A stretch of 64,000 nt of DNA, taken from Thalassotalea mangrovi. Lineage in GTDB: Bacteria; Pseudomonadota; Gammaproteobacteria; Enterobacterales; Alteromonadaceae. Position 1 is the first letter of the stretch; every line of letters starts with the position of its first letter. Where the stretch lies: NCBI RefSeq assembly GCF_005116735.1, contig NZ_SWDB01000029.1:46867-110866 (forward strand). The letters are read 5' to 3'. The notes below the pieces were generated by a model that worked only from the letters and a program-made list of their open reading frames with translations, had not been told where the DNA came from and did no database searches. Of the stretch, positions 26,018-35,149 are shown piece after piece. The translations under genes were made by a program, and so were the position numbers.

Positions 26018-26923
26018 ATGCCAACTTTTCATAACAATTTTCTTTTCCCCCTGTTTTTTTCATTGCTTGCTATCACCGCGTGCAAGCCATCGCCAGAATC
26101 TACACCAGAGCAAACACCGACAAAACCGGAAGCTGAACAAACATCCGCAAACGCTGATATGGCAACCGTAACGGGCGAAGTCTGGTATCGGGAACGCATT
26201 AAGCTTCCGGATGATATCCAACTGCAGGTTTACCTGGAAGATGTATCAAAAATGGATGTCGCAGTGACTGTGCTTGCCAGCAACAGCTACGATAACCCAG
26301 GCATGCCGCCCTGGTCATTTGAACTAAAATATGATCGAAATAGCATCAACGACAAAGGTCGTTATGTAATTCGAGCCAGAGTGATGCAAGGTGATCGTCT
26401 TCGCTTTATCAATACCCAGGCATACGATGCATTTCCGGAAACGGGAGAACCCGTAAGAGTCCTGGTACAAGCAATTGCGACGCAACCAAATAGGCCTCAA
26501 CCTGCACAACCGGAGGCAGAAACGATGAATGAAGATGCCCGGGAAAGTGGCATGGAAGACGACGCTAAGCTGGTGCGGTTGCCCCTGACCAGTTCCAGCT
26601 GGCAGTTAACGGAAATAGAGGGTAAACGTGTCAACATCAATGTCAGGGAAGATCAAAGTAACTTACAGATTGATGAGCAGGAGTCTCGCATTGCCGGCAA
26701 TTCTGGTTGCAACCTGTTCAGTGGCTCCTATCAGGTTGATGGCGAGCAGATCACCCTAGGTCCGTTAATTTCATCACGCATGGCATGCGTCGAAGAGGTG
26801 ATGAAACTTGAACAGGATTACCTGGGTGCTTTACAAAAAGTAAAATCTTTCCAACGAGACAAGCAACACTTGACCTTGCTTGATGAGCAAAATAATGAAG
26901 TGCTGAAATTTACTGCCAGGTAA
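26018..26923 (+). CDS. Lipoprotein with YbaY-like and META/HslJ domains
   Basis: The 301-residue product has a signal peptide and lipobox ITAC (from MPTFHNN). A Pro/Glu-rich linker is followed by a YbaY-like beta domain (VTGEVWYRERIKLPDDIQLQVYLEDVS ... YVIRARV, residues about 50-150), a second linker, and a META domain at the C terminus (SSWQLTEIEGKRV, then IAGNSGCNLFSGSYQVDG and MACVEEVMKLEQDYLGAL). META/HslJ domains occur in outer-membrane stress or heat-shock lipoproteins and YbaY domains in pilotin-like lipoproteins. The in-frame start at 25943 would remove the signal peptide from the N terminus and is rejected. Confidence 0.8.
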   Translation: MPTFHNNFLFPLFFSLLAITACKPSPESTPEQTPTKPEAEQTSANADMATVTGEVWYRERIKLPDDIQLQVYLEDVSKMDVAVTVLASNSYDNPGMPPWSFELKYDRNSINDKGRYVIRARVMQGDRLRFINTQAYDAFPETGEPVRVLVQAIATQPNRPQPAQPEAETMNEDARESGMEDDAKLVRLPLTSSSWQLTEIEGKRVNINVREDQSNLQIDEQESRIAGNSGCNLFSGSYQVDGEQITLGPLISSRMACVEEVMKLEQDYLGALQKVKSFQRDKQHLTLLDEQNNEVLKFTAR

Positions 26924-26944
26924 GCATTAATTAGGGAAACACGG

Positions 26945-26999
26945 ATAGCCCATGAAGCTGGGTTGTCACTTATAGTGATGATGACATGTGACGGGCTAT
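26945..26999. terminator. Bidirectional hairpin between convergent genes
   Basis: The outer stem ATAGCCC / GGGCTAT encloses a second stem GTCAC / GTGAC. It lies between the convergent lipoprotein and VOC genes and overlaps the VOC stop codon. It lacks a T run on either side, so termination is plausible but not proven. Confidence 0.45.
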
Positions 27000-27373
27000 T
27001 CGAGCGGCTTTTCCGCCATAATTGATAATAAATTGCCGTCAGGATCCCGTAAAAATCCGAGCCACAATTCATGATCAGGCATTTTTGCCGCCAATTGTGG
27101 CTCCCTTTCAAACTCAATCCCCTTTTCCCGTAACAAAGTTACGTAACCGTCTATATCATCGACCTGGTAATAAATCACCGATGTATGATGGTCTTTTGCG
27201 TCACCTTGTAATTCGGTTAGCATGAGTCGGGTGTCACCTGCCTGAACAAAAGCCATCGCTGGAGGTACTTCAAACAGCAGGGTCAGTCCCAAGGCATCGC
27301 AGTAAAACTCTAATGCGGGTTTGATGGCCGATACGGCGATTGCAATTTGTCCGACTTTACTAATGCTAGCCAT
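26996..27373 (-). CDS. VOC family (glyoxalase-like) protein
   Basis: The 125-residue protein has a classic single-unit VOC fold: VGQIAIAVSAIKPALEFYCDALGLTLLFEVP at the N terminus and DIDGYVTLLREKGIEFEREPQ ... HELWLGFLRDPDGNLLSIMAEKP at the end. The positions corresponding to metal ligands are the first histidine (replaced by Gln/Ile region) and the final glutamate (Ser/Ile), so metal-dependent glyoxalase I activity is doubtful. It lies 44 bases after the racemase gene and may be co-transcribed. Confidence 0.8.
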   Translation of the reverse strand: MASISKVGQIAIAVSAIKPALEFYCDALGLTLLFEVPPAMAFVQAGDTRLMLTELQGDAKDHHTSVIYYQVDDIDGYVTLLREKGIEFEREPQLAAKMPDHELWLGFLRDPDGNLLSIMAEKPLE

Positions 27374-27417
27374 GGATATTCCTGTTAGTTATTCAATTAA
27401 TATCGGGCAGTAATTAT

Positions 27418-28116
27418 TCAACCCCATAAGCATACATAGTCAACCGCAGCCTGGCAATGCAATTGAGTTGTATCCAACAAGGGTAATTCACAGTCCCCTT
27501 GTTTGACTAGCAATCCAATTTCGGTACAGCCCAGAACAACCGACTGGGCACCATTAGCCGCCAGTTTGTTGATGATTTTCAGGTATTCCTGGCGTGATTG
27601 TTCATGAATTTTTCCATGCACCAGTTCCTGGTAAATAATGTCGTGCACGCGTTGCATATCCTGCGGTTCGGGTATCAATAACTCAATTGCGTAATTATCC
27701 ATAACACGCTGGCGATAAAAATCCTGTTCCATGGTGAATCGTGTCCCAAGCAGGCCAGCTTTGGAATGCTCTAGCTTTTGCAGGTATTCGCCGGTTACGT
27801 CGGCGATATGCAGCAATGGTATCGAAACCGATGTCTGTACCTGTTCAGCCACGCAATGCATGGTATTCGTGCAGATCAGCAGTACATCAGCACCGGCAAG
27901 CTCTAACATTTTCGCGCAATCGGCCAGTAATTTTCCGGCCATGTCCCAGTCTCCCTGGCGTTGCAGCTGTTCAATTTCTGCGAAATCGACGCTCACCATT
28001 ACGATTTTAGCGCTATGGTATCCTCCCAGCCGCTGGTTTACCAAGCGATTGATATTCTCATAATAACTGCGGGTTGATTCCCAACTCATGCCGCCTATCA
28101 GGCCAATTGTTTTCAT
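27418..28116 (-). CDS. Aspartate/glutamate racemase family protein
   Basis: The 232-residue protein has the two cysteines of cofactor-independent amino-acid racemases, in LLICTNTMH (residue about 84) and VVLGCTEIGLLV (about 199), plus the N-terminal IGLIGGMSWEST motif. YgeA-type relatives racemise aspartate, glutamate or other amino acids such as L-homoserine. It begins 12 bases after the CsdA-CsdE fusion stop, so both are in one operon with the VOC gene behind. Confidence 0.87.
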   Translation of the reverse strand: MKTIGLIGGMSWESTRSYYENINRLVNQRLGGYHSAKIVMVSVDFAEIEQLQRQGDWDMAGKLLADCAKMLELAGADVLLICTNTMHCVAEQVQTSVSIPLLHIADVTGEYLQKLEHSKAGLLGTRFTMEQDFYRQRVMDNYAIELLIPEPQDMQRVHDIIYQELVHGKIHEQSRQEYLKIINKLAANGAQSVVLGCTEIGLLVKQGDCELPLLDTTQLHCQAAVDYVCLWG

Positions 28117-28128
28117 CCTTGATCCTTT

Positions 28129-29820
28129 TTATAAGTTTGACGTTGCCAGTTCTTTTATCCGCTTCACAATGGCTAGCAGGCCGTTTCCTCGCGACGGACT
28201 TAGATGCTGCATCAGACCAAGCTCGTCGAAGACGGCGTCAAAATCCATGGCTAGTATCTCCGCGCTCGATTTTCCATTACTCAGACTCAAAATGATATTC
28301 AACAAACCACGAATTACCCTTGCGTCGCTATCGGCCTCGAAGGTGAGCATGTCGTTATCCTGGTTAGCAATTTTTAACCAGGCATTGCTTTCACATCCTG
28401 AGATTAAATGCTGTTCGGTGCGTTCGGCTTTATCCATGCGTGGTAATGCCTTACCCAATAACATGATTTCCCGATGTTTCGCATCCCAGCCAGTTGCCTG
28501 GCTAAAACGATGACGAATATCTTGCCAGTGTTGACCGCTAACTGACACTGAATGTTCCGATTGGATTGCGGTCACATTAGCTGCGGTCTGACTCGGCTGT
28601 TGTTCTGAGGCGATAAATTCAACGATACATTGCACGACACGATCAATTTCAGCAAACGTATTGTAAGGCGCCAACGATACCCGAACCGAACCAGGAAGCT
28701 GCAATGCCTGCATCAGTGGCATGGCACAATGGTGGCCGCTGCGTACCGCAATACCACGACTGTCCAGATACGATGCCAGGTCCTGATGATGCCCGGTTTG
28801 CAACGTGAAACTAAAGATAGGTAAATCAGGACACCCAACTACCAACCATTGCAGGCCCGCGATTTGATCAAGCTTTTGGTAGGCATATGCAATCAGGGCT
28901 TGCTCATAACGCAAGCTTTGTTGGCAAAGGTCACTGGTTAAAAAATCGATGCACTCTGCCATGGCAATCACTGCGGTCAGGTTTGGTGTGCCAGCTTCAA
29001 ATTTATGAGGAGTCTGGTTAAATTCGGTGTGCTCAAAGCTGACCGTTTTAATCATTTCACCTCCAAATTGATAGGGTGGCATAGAGTCGAGTAATGAGCG
29101 GCGACCATACAAAACCCCAAGGCCCGCCGGGCCAAACATTTTATGAGCAGAAAAGGTGATAAAGTCTACGTCTAAATCCTGCACGTCAATTTTAAAATGA
29201 GCCGCAGTTTGCGCAGCGTCGAGCACGGTTATCGCTCCAGCTTGCTTGGCTTTGTTGAGCAATGGTTTGATGTCATTAATTTTCCCAAGGACATTGGACG
29301 CGTGATTTATACACAAAAACCGACAGTTATCACCGATTAACGGCAATGATTTGTCGACATCAATACGCCCTTGTTGGTCAATCGGAAGAATGACTAATCT
29401 GGCGCCACAGCGCTCTGCCAACTGCTGCCAGGGAACGATATTGGCGTGATGCTCAGCGACTGACAACAGGATTTCATCTCCTTCAGCGAGCAATTGCTGG
29501 CCAATGGTCGTCGCAAGTAGATTTATCGACTCTGTGGTCCCTTTAGTCCAGATAATTTGGTCTGCATGCGGCGCGTTAATGTATTGTGCCACTTTAGCCC
29601 GTGCCTGTTCGTACAAGGTCGTGGCCTTAGCACTTAAATAATGAGCACCACGATGGACATTGGCATTGGTGTTCTGCAATTGCCGGGAAATGGCTTCAAT
29701 CACTGCCTGGGGCTTCTGCGTTGTAGCGGCGTTATCGCAATAAATCAGAGGCTGGTTGTTAACCAGACGCTGTAATATAGGAAATTGTTGTCGAAACTCG
29801 GTTACCGAAAATTCAGTCAT
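28129..29820 (-). CDS. Cysteine desulfurase CsdA fused to sulfur acceptor CsdE
   Basis: The 563-residue protein joins two partners that are usually separate. Residues 1-405 are a SufS/CsdA-type cysteine desulfurase with the PLP lysine in ITFSAHKMFGPAG (Lys227) and the catalytic cysteine in VRSGHHCAMPL (Cys365). Residues about 425-563 are a SufE/CsdE-like domain with the persulfide-accepting cysteine in HLISGCESNAWL (Cys476). The fusion should channel sulfur from cysteine to the acceptor on one chain. CsdA/CsdE work with TcdA/CsdL, encoded at 18571, in E. coli. No suf genes are beside it. Confidence 0.9.
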   Translation of the reverse strand: MTEFSVTEFRQQFPILQRLVNNQPLIYCDNAATTQKPQAVIEAISRQLQNTNANVHRGAHYLSAKATTLYEQARAKVAQYINAPHADQIIWTKGTTESINLLATTIGQQLLAEGDEILLSVAEHHANIVPWQQLAERCGARLVILPIDQQGRIDVDKSLPLIGDNCRFLCINHASNVLGKINDIKPLLNKAKQAGAITVLDAAQTAAHFKIDVQDLDVDFITFSAHKMFGPAGLGVLYGRRSLLDSMPPYQFGGEMIKTVSFEHTEFNQTPHKFEAGTPNLTAVIAMAECIDFLTSDLCQQSLRYEQALIAYAYQKLDQIAGLQWLVVGCPDLPIFSFTLQTGHHQDLASYLDSRGIAVRSGHHCAMPLMQALQLPGSVRVSLAPYNTFAEIDRVVQCIVEFIASEQQPSQTAANVTAIQSEHSVSVSGQHWQDIRHRFSQATGWDAKHREIMLLGKALPRMDKAERTEQHLISGCESNAWLKIANQDNDMLTFEADSDARVIRGLLNIILSLSNGKSSAEILAMDFDAVFDELGLMQHLSPSRGNGLLAIVKRIKELATSNL

Positions 29821-30015
29821 AAGTGCTCAGGCAGACCCTACCGGATAAAAAAATTATACCAACACTGAACGATCTAAGGTTGGCAATCAGACTTGCTATT
29901 ATACTTAAACCCAATCGATTTTCTGTGCCGCAAACCAGGAATATTTGTAGATTTTTCAGCAAAATCTTCGATCCCCGACTATAACTATTAGTGTAAATCA
30001 GCTAGAGATATAACA

Positions 30016-30285
30016 ATGACGATTTTTTCCTGGTTCAGTCACAACAAAACCATGCAAATCAATGAGTCAGACAAAACTAGCACAGGGAACCGGTTATCGA
30101 AAGATAGCCAAAAGCCACTAAACAAACGTGGTAGCTCCATGTGGCCAGTCGCCAAAGTCACTTTGGTTGGTTCTGTCTCACTACCAAAACGCAGTGCCTC
30201 AAGTGATACTGTGACAGCGGTTAACCCTGCCTCTAAAACCATTGATGACGAATTGGTCAACGAAAAGTATGTCGTAAATGACTAA
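30016..30285 (+). CDS. Hypothetical small protein
   Basis: The 89-residue hydrophilic product (MTIFSWFSHNKTMQINESDK ...) has no recognisable domain, signal peptide or membrane segment. It is rich in Ser, Lys and Asn and may be disordered. It is preceded by AGAGATATAACA at the ATG, and it faces the metallopeptidase gene with an 18-base gap, so the two converge. A spurious frame is possible. Confidence 0.4.
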   Translation: MTIFSWFSHNKTMQINESDKTSTGNRLSKDSQKPLNKRGSSMWPVAKVTLVGSVSLPKRSASSDTVTAVNPASKTIDDELVNEKYVVND

Positions 30286-30302
30286 TCGAGTATCCCTGGA
30301 GA

Positions 30303-31697
30303 TTATCGTGCAGCATGTTCGATAAACTTTTGCATGGCAAAACGGTTGCGGTTCAGTCGGTGTATACGCTGATATACCTCGGATAATGCCAGACTGTTGT
30401 AACGCATCAACCCCCAGCGATAAGTGGGCTTGTAGCCTTGTGAATAATGATTGTCACAGGTTTGCGCTGCAAATAACCCCACTTCTCCCTGGTAATCTGA
30501 GGGAGTACCCAGCACTCTCACCCCGTCAACAACCTGGGTCACTGGTGTACTGTCTTTAATTAACGCTGACCAGGGGATCGTATCAAATAATTGTTCTCTG
30601 GCCTGTTGCTCAGATTCAAATTGTTGATTCTTCCCGGCACTGACGACAATATTTTTCGCTATCGCAGCAAACTTATCAACCTGGCAAACCTGATGCTCGC
30701 CAGGTAGCGAGTATTCGTCGATAAACCCAACCAAATGCATTAATTCATGTTTAAATACCTGAATGTCATCCTGAACATCAAGATAGAGAATGCCGTTATT
30801 CACATTCGCCCTGCCATTTTCAGCTATTATCCCCACATAATCCGCAGTAGAGCGAAGATACGTATCGGCCAGAGAATCGACATCACACTCTAGTCGTAGG
30901 TCACTATCGTCGCTGCATCCTAACACCGATTTTGGAACATATCTGGGAGAATAAAAACAAAACTCCCTGGCAAAGAACGGCTCATTGTTAAGTAATTCCT
31001 GTAAGCGGGAAATACGATTTAACTGATTTAGGGAACTGGCATAAAATTGCACCGAGGTAGGACAGGATCGGGTTGCTGCTAATGCCCCAGCGCGCAGCTT
31101 TTGTTGTTGCCAATAATCGGTTATTGAAAATTTTTCTACTTCAGCCAGCATTAAATGGGTTGGGGCTGTTTCACTCAGGTGGTTTATGGCTTCAAGCACG
31201 TCACTCCCCTGCTCCAGCTCTAAGGCAATCTGCAACTTTAGTGACCAGTAACTTTCTGGTGCATTGGCGATTGACTCGATTAAACGATGCGCCTTATCTA
31301 GTTGATTGCTATCAATCAAACGTCGCACCTGGATCTCATAGGCCTGAGGGTTACCCAGGGTTATCGCTTTTTTTAGCCACAGGTTTGCTTGTCTTGGCTG
31401 TGAACTGGAGAAAAACTGATATAGCATCAGCGCCACATCACCATCATCTTCACCTAACTTTCTACCCAGGTGTAACCATTGTCGACTGCCTGGCTGCAAG
31501 CGATAAAATGTGGCTTTTTGTGCGAGCGGGTGTTCTAGCCGCCACCCCAGTTCTTGTAAGGCAGGGTTGTGAGGAAATTTGCGCAACGCCAGATCCAATG
31601 CCGTGCTAAACCAAATCGGCATGCTAGCGATAAATAGGAACACAACGACGAGGATTCGTGCTGGTTTGCTGAAGTTTTTAGCGATTGGCGTTTTCAC
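30303..31697 (-). CDS. Predicted membrane-anchored zinc metallopeptidase with Sel1/TPR-like repeats
   Basis: The 464-residue protein starts at a GTG and has one N-terminal transmembrane helix (RILVVVFLFIASMPIWF, 14-30), then a helical repeat region (about 70-185) with a Sel1-like pattern including LWLKKAITLGNPQAYE. A zinc-binding HELMH at 317-321 sits in VFKHELMHLVGFIDEY, with an acidic pair DE at 327-328 as a possible third ligand, as in gluzincin/metzincin-like peptidases. Six cysteines follow or precede it in the periplasmic part. The domain layout is seen; protease activity is inferred. It follows nlpI by 82 bases. Confidence 0.65.
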   Translation of the reverse strand: MKTPIAKNFSKPARILVVVFLFIASMPIWFSTALDLALRKFPHNPALQELGWRLEHPLAQKATFYRLQPGSRQWLHLGRKLGEDDGDVALMLYQFFSSSQPRQANLWLKKAITLGNPQAYEIQVRRLIDSNQLDKAHRLIESIANAPESYWSLKLQIALELEQGSDVLEAINHLSETAPTHLMLAEVEKFSITDYWQQQKLRAGALAATRSCPTSVQFYASSLNQLNRISRLQELLNNEPFFAREFCFYSPRYVPKSVLGCSDDSDLRLECDVDSLADTYLRSTADYVGIIAENGRANVNNGILYLDVQDDIQVFKHELMHLVGFIDEYSLPGEHQVCQVDKFAAIAKNIVVSAGKNQQFESEQQAREQLFDTIPWSALIKDSTPVTQVVDGVRVLGTPSDYQGEVGLFAAQTCDNHYSQGYKPTYRWGLMRYNSLALSEVYQRIHRLNRNRFAMQKFIEHAAR

Positions 31698-31779
31698 AAG
31701 GGACGACTCAACTCAATATCGCCCTTTAATTTAAACCCTGCCGACACGGTCGGCAAGGTCTTGAGCGAATCAGTTGCCT

Positions 31780-32745
31780 TTATTGCTCATCCGACGGCGA
31801 GTCTTCAACTTCACTTTCACTGATGGGCTGGGCGAACTTACTAGTTAATATATCAAGCTCAAGCTTCGCGTACCGGTGTTCAATAAACTCATAGACATTT
31901 GTGCTTAACGCCAATTTAAAATAATTTGCCGAGTTATTTGGAAGATCGTTGATCAGGTTATATTTTCCAAGATAAAAATAGCCCTCACAAAGGCGATCGG
32001 TAAGCTCTTTATTGCTCGTTACGCCTAGCGTCAGTTCATCAATAAATTCACCCTCAGTCATTTCACCAAGGAATAATCGAAGAATATTATTGGCCCAGCT
32101 GTTATGCGGCAAACTGTCGTAGTTGTCCTGTAAATGTTGCTGTGCTGCTTGTGGGTCGATTTCATATTCGACAAGATACAACCAGGCCATACGGTAGGGA
32201 TCATACTGCTCCTGCAGTTGAAACTTCTCTATGTCCTTAACCGCCATCTCAGGACGACCGCCATAATACAAGGCAATGCCACGATTCAGATAAGCGTATT
32301 GGTGGTCAGGCTCAAGCTCAATAGCCGAATCGAACGCTTCATACGCAAGATTGAATTCCTGGCGCTGAGTATGGTGAATACCCATAAAATTGTATGCATC
32401 AACGAGATCCGGACGAATTCGCAATGCACGCTGAAAGTCGAAACTTGCCAGGGAACGCAAACCAACACTGTCGAAAATAACCCCTCGGTCATAAAACAGT
32501 TTAGCCCGTTGTTCTTCTGTCACCTCAACCCGTTGCAGAATCTCGGAAAGACGTGCCAAAGCAAGTTCACTTTGCGGGTTTATGGCCATCGGCTCAGCGA
32601 TAACTAAATTGGAAATTCCAGACGCAGACCCAGAGGTTGTTGAGCAGCCCTGAGCCAATCCGATTAACAGTAAAGGCAGGATAATAAAGGTGCGGTGAAA
32701 ATTAAGATTCAAAATATATCTAACCTGAATGTTTAACATATTCAT
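31780..32745 (-). CDS. nlpI: Outer-membrane lipoprotein NlpI (TPR)
   Basis: The 321-residue lipoprotein has a signal peptide with lipobox GLAQGC and TPR repeats: AKLFYDRGVIFDSVGLRSLASFDFQRALRIRPDLVDAYNFMGIH, then AYEAFDSAIELEPDHQYAYLNRGIALYYGG. In E. coli NlpI binds the protease Prc and controls the peptidoglycan endopeptidase MepS. The position directly downstream of pnp is the E. coli arrangement. The annotated ATG gives a long n-region before the hydrophobic core; a later start is possible. A terminator lies between pnp and nlpI. Confidence 0.93.
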   Translation of the reverse strand: MNMLNIQVRYILNLNFHRTFIILPLLLIGLAQGCSTTSGSASGISNLVIAEPMAINPQSELALARLSEILQRVEVTEEQRAKLFYDRGVIFDSVGLRSLASFDFQRALRIRPDLVDAYNFMGIHHTQRQEFNLAYEAFDSAIELEPDHQYAYLNRGIALYYGGRPEMAVKDIEKFQLQEQYDPYRMAWLYLVEYEIDPQAAQQHLQDNYDSLPHNSWANNILRLFLGEMTEGEFIDELTLGVTSNKELTDRLCEGYFYLGKYNLINDLPNNSANYFKLALSTNVYEFIEHRYAKLELDILTSKFAQPISESEVEDSPSDEQ

Positions 32746-32756
32746 TACATTATAAA

Positions 32757-32785
32757 TAAAAGGGAGCTAAACAGCTCCCTTTTTC
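32757..32785 (-). terminator. Terminator after pnp
   Basis: The stem AGGGAGCT / AGCTCCCT with a four-base loop is flanked by A and T runs, so it can terminate on the minus strand after pnp. It lies between the pnp stop and the nlpI start and would partly uncouple nlpI. Confidence 0.85.
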
Positions 32786-32819
32786 TTACAAATAAATTAA
32801 TGCACAGTCGCGTACTGGA

Positions 32820-34967
32820 TTATTCTTCGGATGCCGGAGCTTCTTCAGACTTCTCAACCGCTTCTTTCATGCTCAGACGAACACGACCCTGGCGGTCTAC
32901 TTCCAATACCTTAACTGTCACTTCCTGACCTTCGCTCAGGAAGTCTGTCACGTTATTCACACGCTCTTCAGCGATTTGTGAAATGTGTACCAGACCATCT
33001 TTACCCGGAAGAACATTAACGAATGCACCAAAGTCTACGATACGCACAACTTTACCTGTGTAAGTTGCACCCACTTCGATTTCTGCCGTAAGTGCAGTAA
33101 TACGGGCAATTGCATCTTCCGCCTGCTTACCGTCGGTAGCGGCAATCTTAACCGTACCATCATCTTCGATTTCGATCGTAGTGCCGGTCTCTTCGGTTAA
33201 TTGACGGATAGTTGCACCGCCTTTACCGATAACGTCACGAATCTTGTCGGCACTAATCTTCATGGTGTGAATACGTGGTGCGAATTCAGAGATATCTTCA
33301 CGGTGTGAATTGATCGCTTCGTCCATTACGCTAAGGATATGGATACGTGCACCTTTCGCCTGGTTAAGGGCCGTCTGCATGATTTCTTTAGTGATACCTT
33401 CAATCTTGATATCCATCTGCAGGGCAGTGATACCATTCGATGTACCAGCAACTTTAAAGTCCATGTCACCCAAGTGATCTTCATCACCTAAGATGTCAGA
33501 AAGAACAACGTGGTTGTCACCTTCTTTAACAAGACCCATGGCGATACCAGCAACAGAATCTTTAATCGGTACACCAGCGTCCATAAGTGCCAGAGACGTA
33601 CCACATACAGAAGCCATTGAAGACGAACCGTTTGATTCCGTGATTTCAGATACCACACGAACCGCATATGGGAATTCTTCGATTGTTGGCATAACCGCCA
33701 TGATACCGCGCTTAGCCAAACGACCGTGACCGATTTCACGACGCTTTGGAGAGCCGATGAAACCTGTCTCACCAACACAGTATGGAGGAAAGTTGTAATG
33801 CAACATGAAGTTGTCAGTCTTCTCACCAAGGATGGTTTCAACACGCTGTGCGTCACGCTGCGTACCTAACGTCGCAGTAACCAGTGCCTGAGTTTCACCA
33901 CGGGTGAATACTGCCGAACCGTGAGTACGAGGAAGTACTCCAGTCATAACGTCAAGCGCACGAATCATTTCCGGATCACGACCATCGATACGAGGAGCGC
34001 CTGAAGTGATACGCTCACGAACGATCTTCTTCTCTAAGTCGTGGATAAGATCTTTCGCTTCGCCTTCGTCTAGTTCTTCACCTTCACCAAGGGCAGCCGT
34101 TAATTGCTCGATAACCTTAGTCTTGATTTCGCCGATCGCTTCATAGCGCTTGGCTTTTTCGGTAATTTGGTAAGCTTCAGTGATATCAGCCGTCGCTAAC
34201 TCAGCGATTTTCGCAACCAGTGCTTCGTTCTTCGCAGGTGCTTCCCATTCCCATGCTGGAGTATTCACTTCTGCAGCGAATTCACGGATAGCGTTGATAG
34301 CGATTTGTGATTGCTCGTGACCGTAAACAACGGCACCTAGCATGACTTCTTCAGAAAGTACTTCAGCTTCAGATTCAACCATAAGTACGGCAGAATCAGT
34401 ACCAGCAACTACCAGGTCAAGCTTACTTTCCTGTAGCTCTTTCTGAAGAGGGTTTAATACGTATTTATCATTGATATAACCAACACGCGCCGCACCGATA
34501 GGACCACTGAACGGAATACCTGAGATAGCAAGAGCCGCAGAAGTACCTAACATTGAAATAATGTCTGGGGCAATTTCTGGGTTAGCGGATACAACCGTGA
34601 TAATCACCTGAACTTCGTTTGTGAAACCTTCAGGGAATAATGGGCGAATTGGGCGATCGATTAATCGTGCAGTCAATGTTTCTTCTTCAGAAGGACGACC
34701 TTCACGCTTGAAGAAACCGCCTGGGATTTTACCCGCGGCGTAAGTTTTTTCCTGATAGTTAACTGTCAGAGGGAAAAAGTCCTGGCCTGGAACCGCTTCT
34801 TTTTTACCTACAACACTAACAAGAACGCTCGTATCATCCATGCTTGCCATAACAGCTGCAGTTGCCTGACGAGCAATAACTCCGGTTTCCAGAGTTACTT
34901 TATGCTGTCCGAATTCAAATGTTTTAGTAATCGGAGTCACTTTCTTTTCCTTATCTTTTAATACCAT
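32820..34967 (-). CDS. pnp: Polynucleotide phosphorylase
   Basis: The 715-residue phosphorolytic 3'-5' exoribonuclease has two RNase PH domains (about 10-140 and 330-540, with [31 protein letters not shown] in the first and [14 protein letters not shown] in the second), an alpha-helical linker, a KH domain around [21 protein letters not shown] and an S1 domain around [27 protein letters not shown]. It is usually directly downstream of rpsO; here a dienelactone hydrolase gene lies between. A possible -10 TATAAT for its own transcription lies at 35009-35014. Confidence 0.96.
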   Translation of the reverse strand: MVLKDKEKKVTPITKTFEFGQHKVTLETGVIARQATAAVMASMDDTSVLVSVVGKKEAVPGQDFFPLTVNYQEKTYAAGKIPGGFFKREGRPSEEETLTARLIDRPIRPLFPEGFTNEVQVIITVVSANPEIAPDIISMLGTSAALAISGIPFSGPIGAARVGYINDKYVLNPLQKELQESKLDLVVAGTDSAVLMVESEAEVLSEEVMLGAVVYGHEQSQIAINAIREFAAEVNTPAWEWEAPAKNEALVAKIAELATADITEAYQITEKAKRYEAIGEIKTKVIEQLTAALGEGEELDEGEAKDLIHDLEKKIVRERITSGAPRIDGRDPEMIRALDVMTGVLPRTHGSAVFTRGETQALVTATLGTQRDAQRVETILGEKTDNFMLHYNFPPYCVGETGFIGSPKRREIGHGRLAKRGIMAVMPTIEEFPYAVRVVSEITESNGSSSMASVCGTSLALMDAGVPIKDSVAGIAMGLVKEGDNHVVLSDILGDEDHLGDMDFKVAGTSNGITALQMDIKIEGITKEIMQTALNQAKGARIHILSVMDEAINSHREDISEFAPRIHTMKISADKIRDVIGKGGATIRQLTEETGTTIEIEDDGTVKIAATDGKQAEDAIARITALTAEIEVGATYTGKVVRIVDFGAFVNVLPGKDGLVHISQIAEERVNNVTDFLSEGQEVTVKVLEVDRQGRVRLSMKEAVEKSEEAPASEE

Positions 34968-35116
34968 CTGGTATTAGGTATGTATTTTCATATATTAATT
35001 CGAGGGTAATTATACGCACTTCAACTATTAAAGCCAGCAAAAGAAAATGAAGGTTTTACGTCGATTTGTTGACGCTCTTGAGCGTTTTCAACACCAGTGC
35101 GGGATAATCATGAAAA

Positions 35117-35144
35117 TGGGGGCAAAGCTTAAACTCTGACCCCA
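35117..35144. repeat. REP-like palindrome downstream of the dienelactone hydrolase gene
   Basis: TGGGGGCAAAGCTT and AAACTCTGACCCCA form 14-bp arms with three mismatches. The word CTCTGACCCC is shared with the longer palindrome at 36120-36173 on the other side of the hydrolase gene. Confidence 0.6.
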
Positions 35145-35149
35145 GTATT

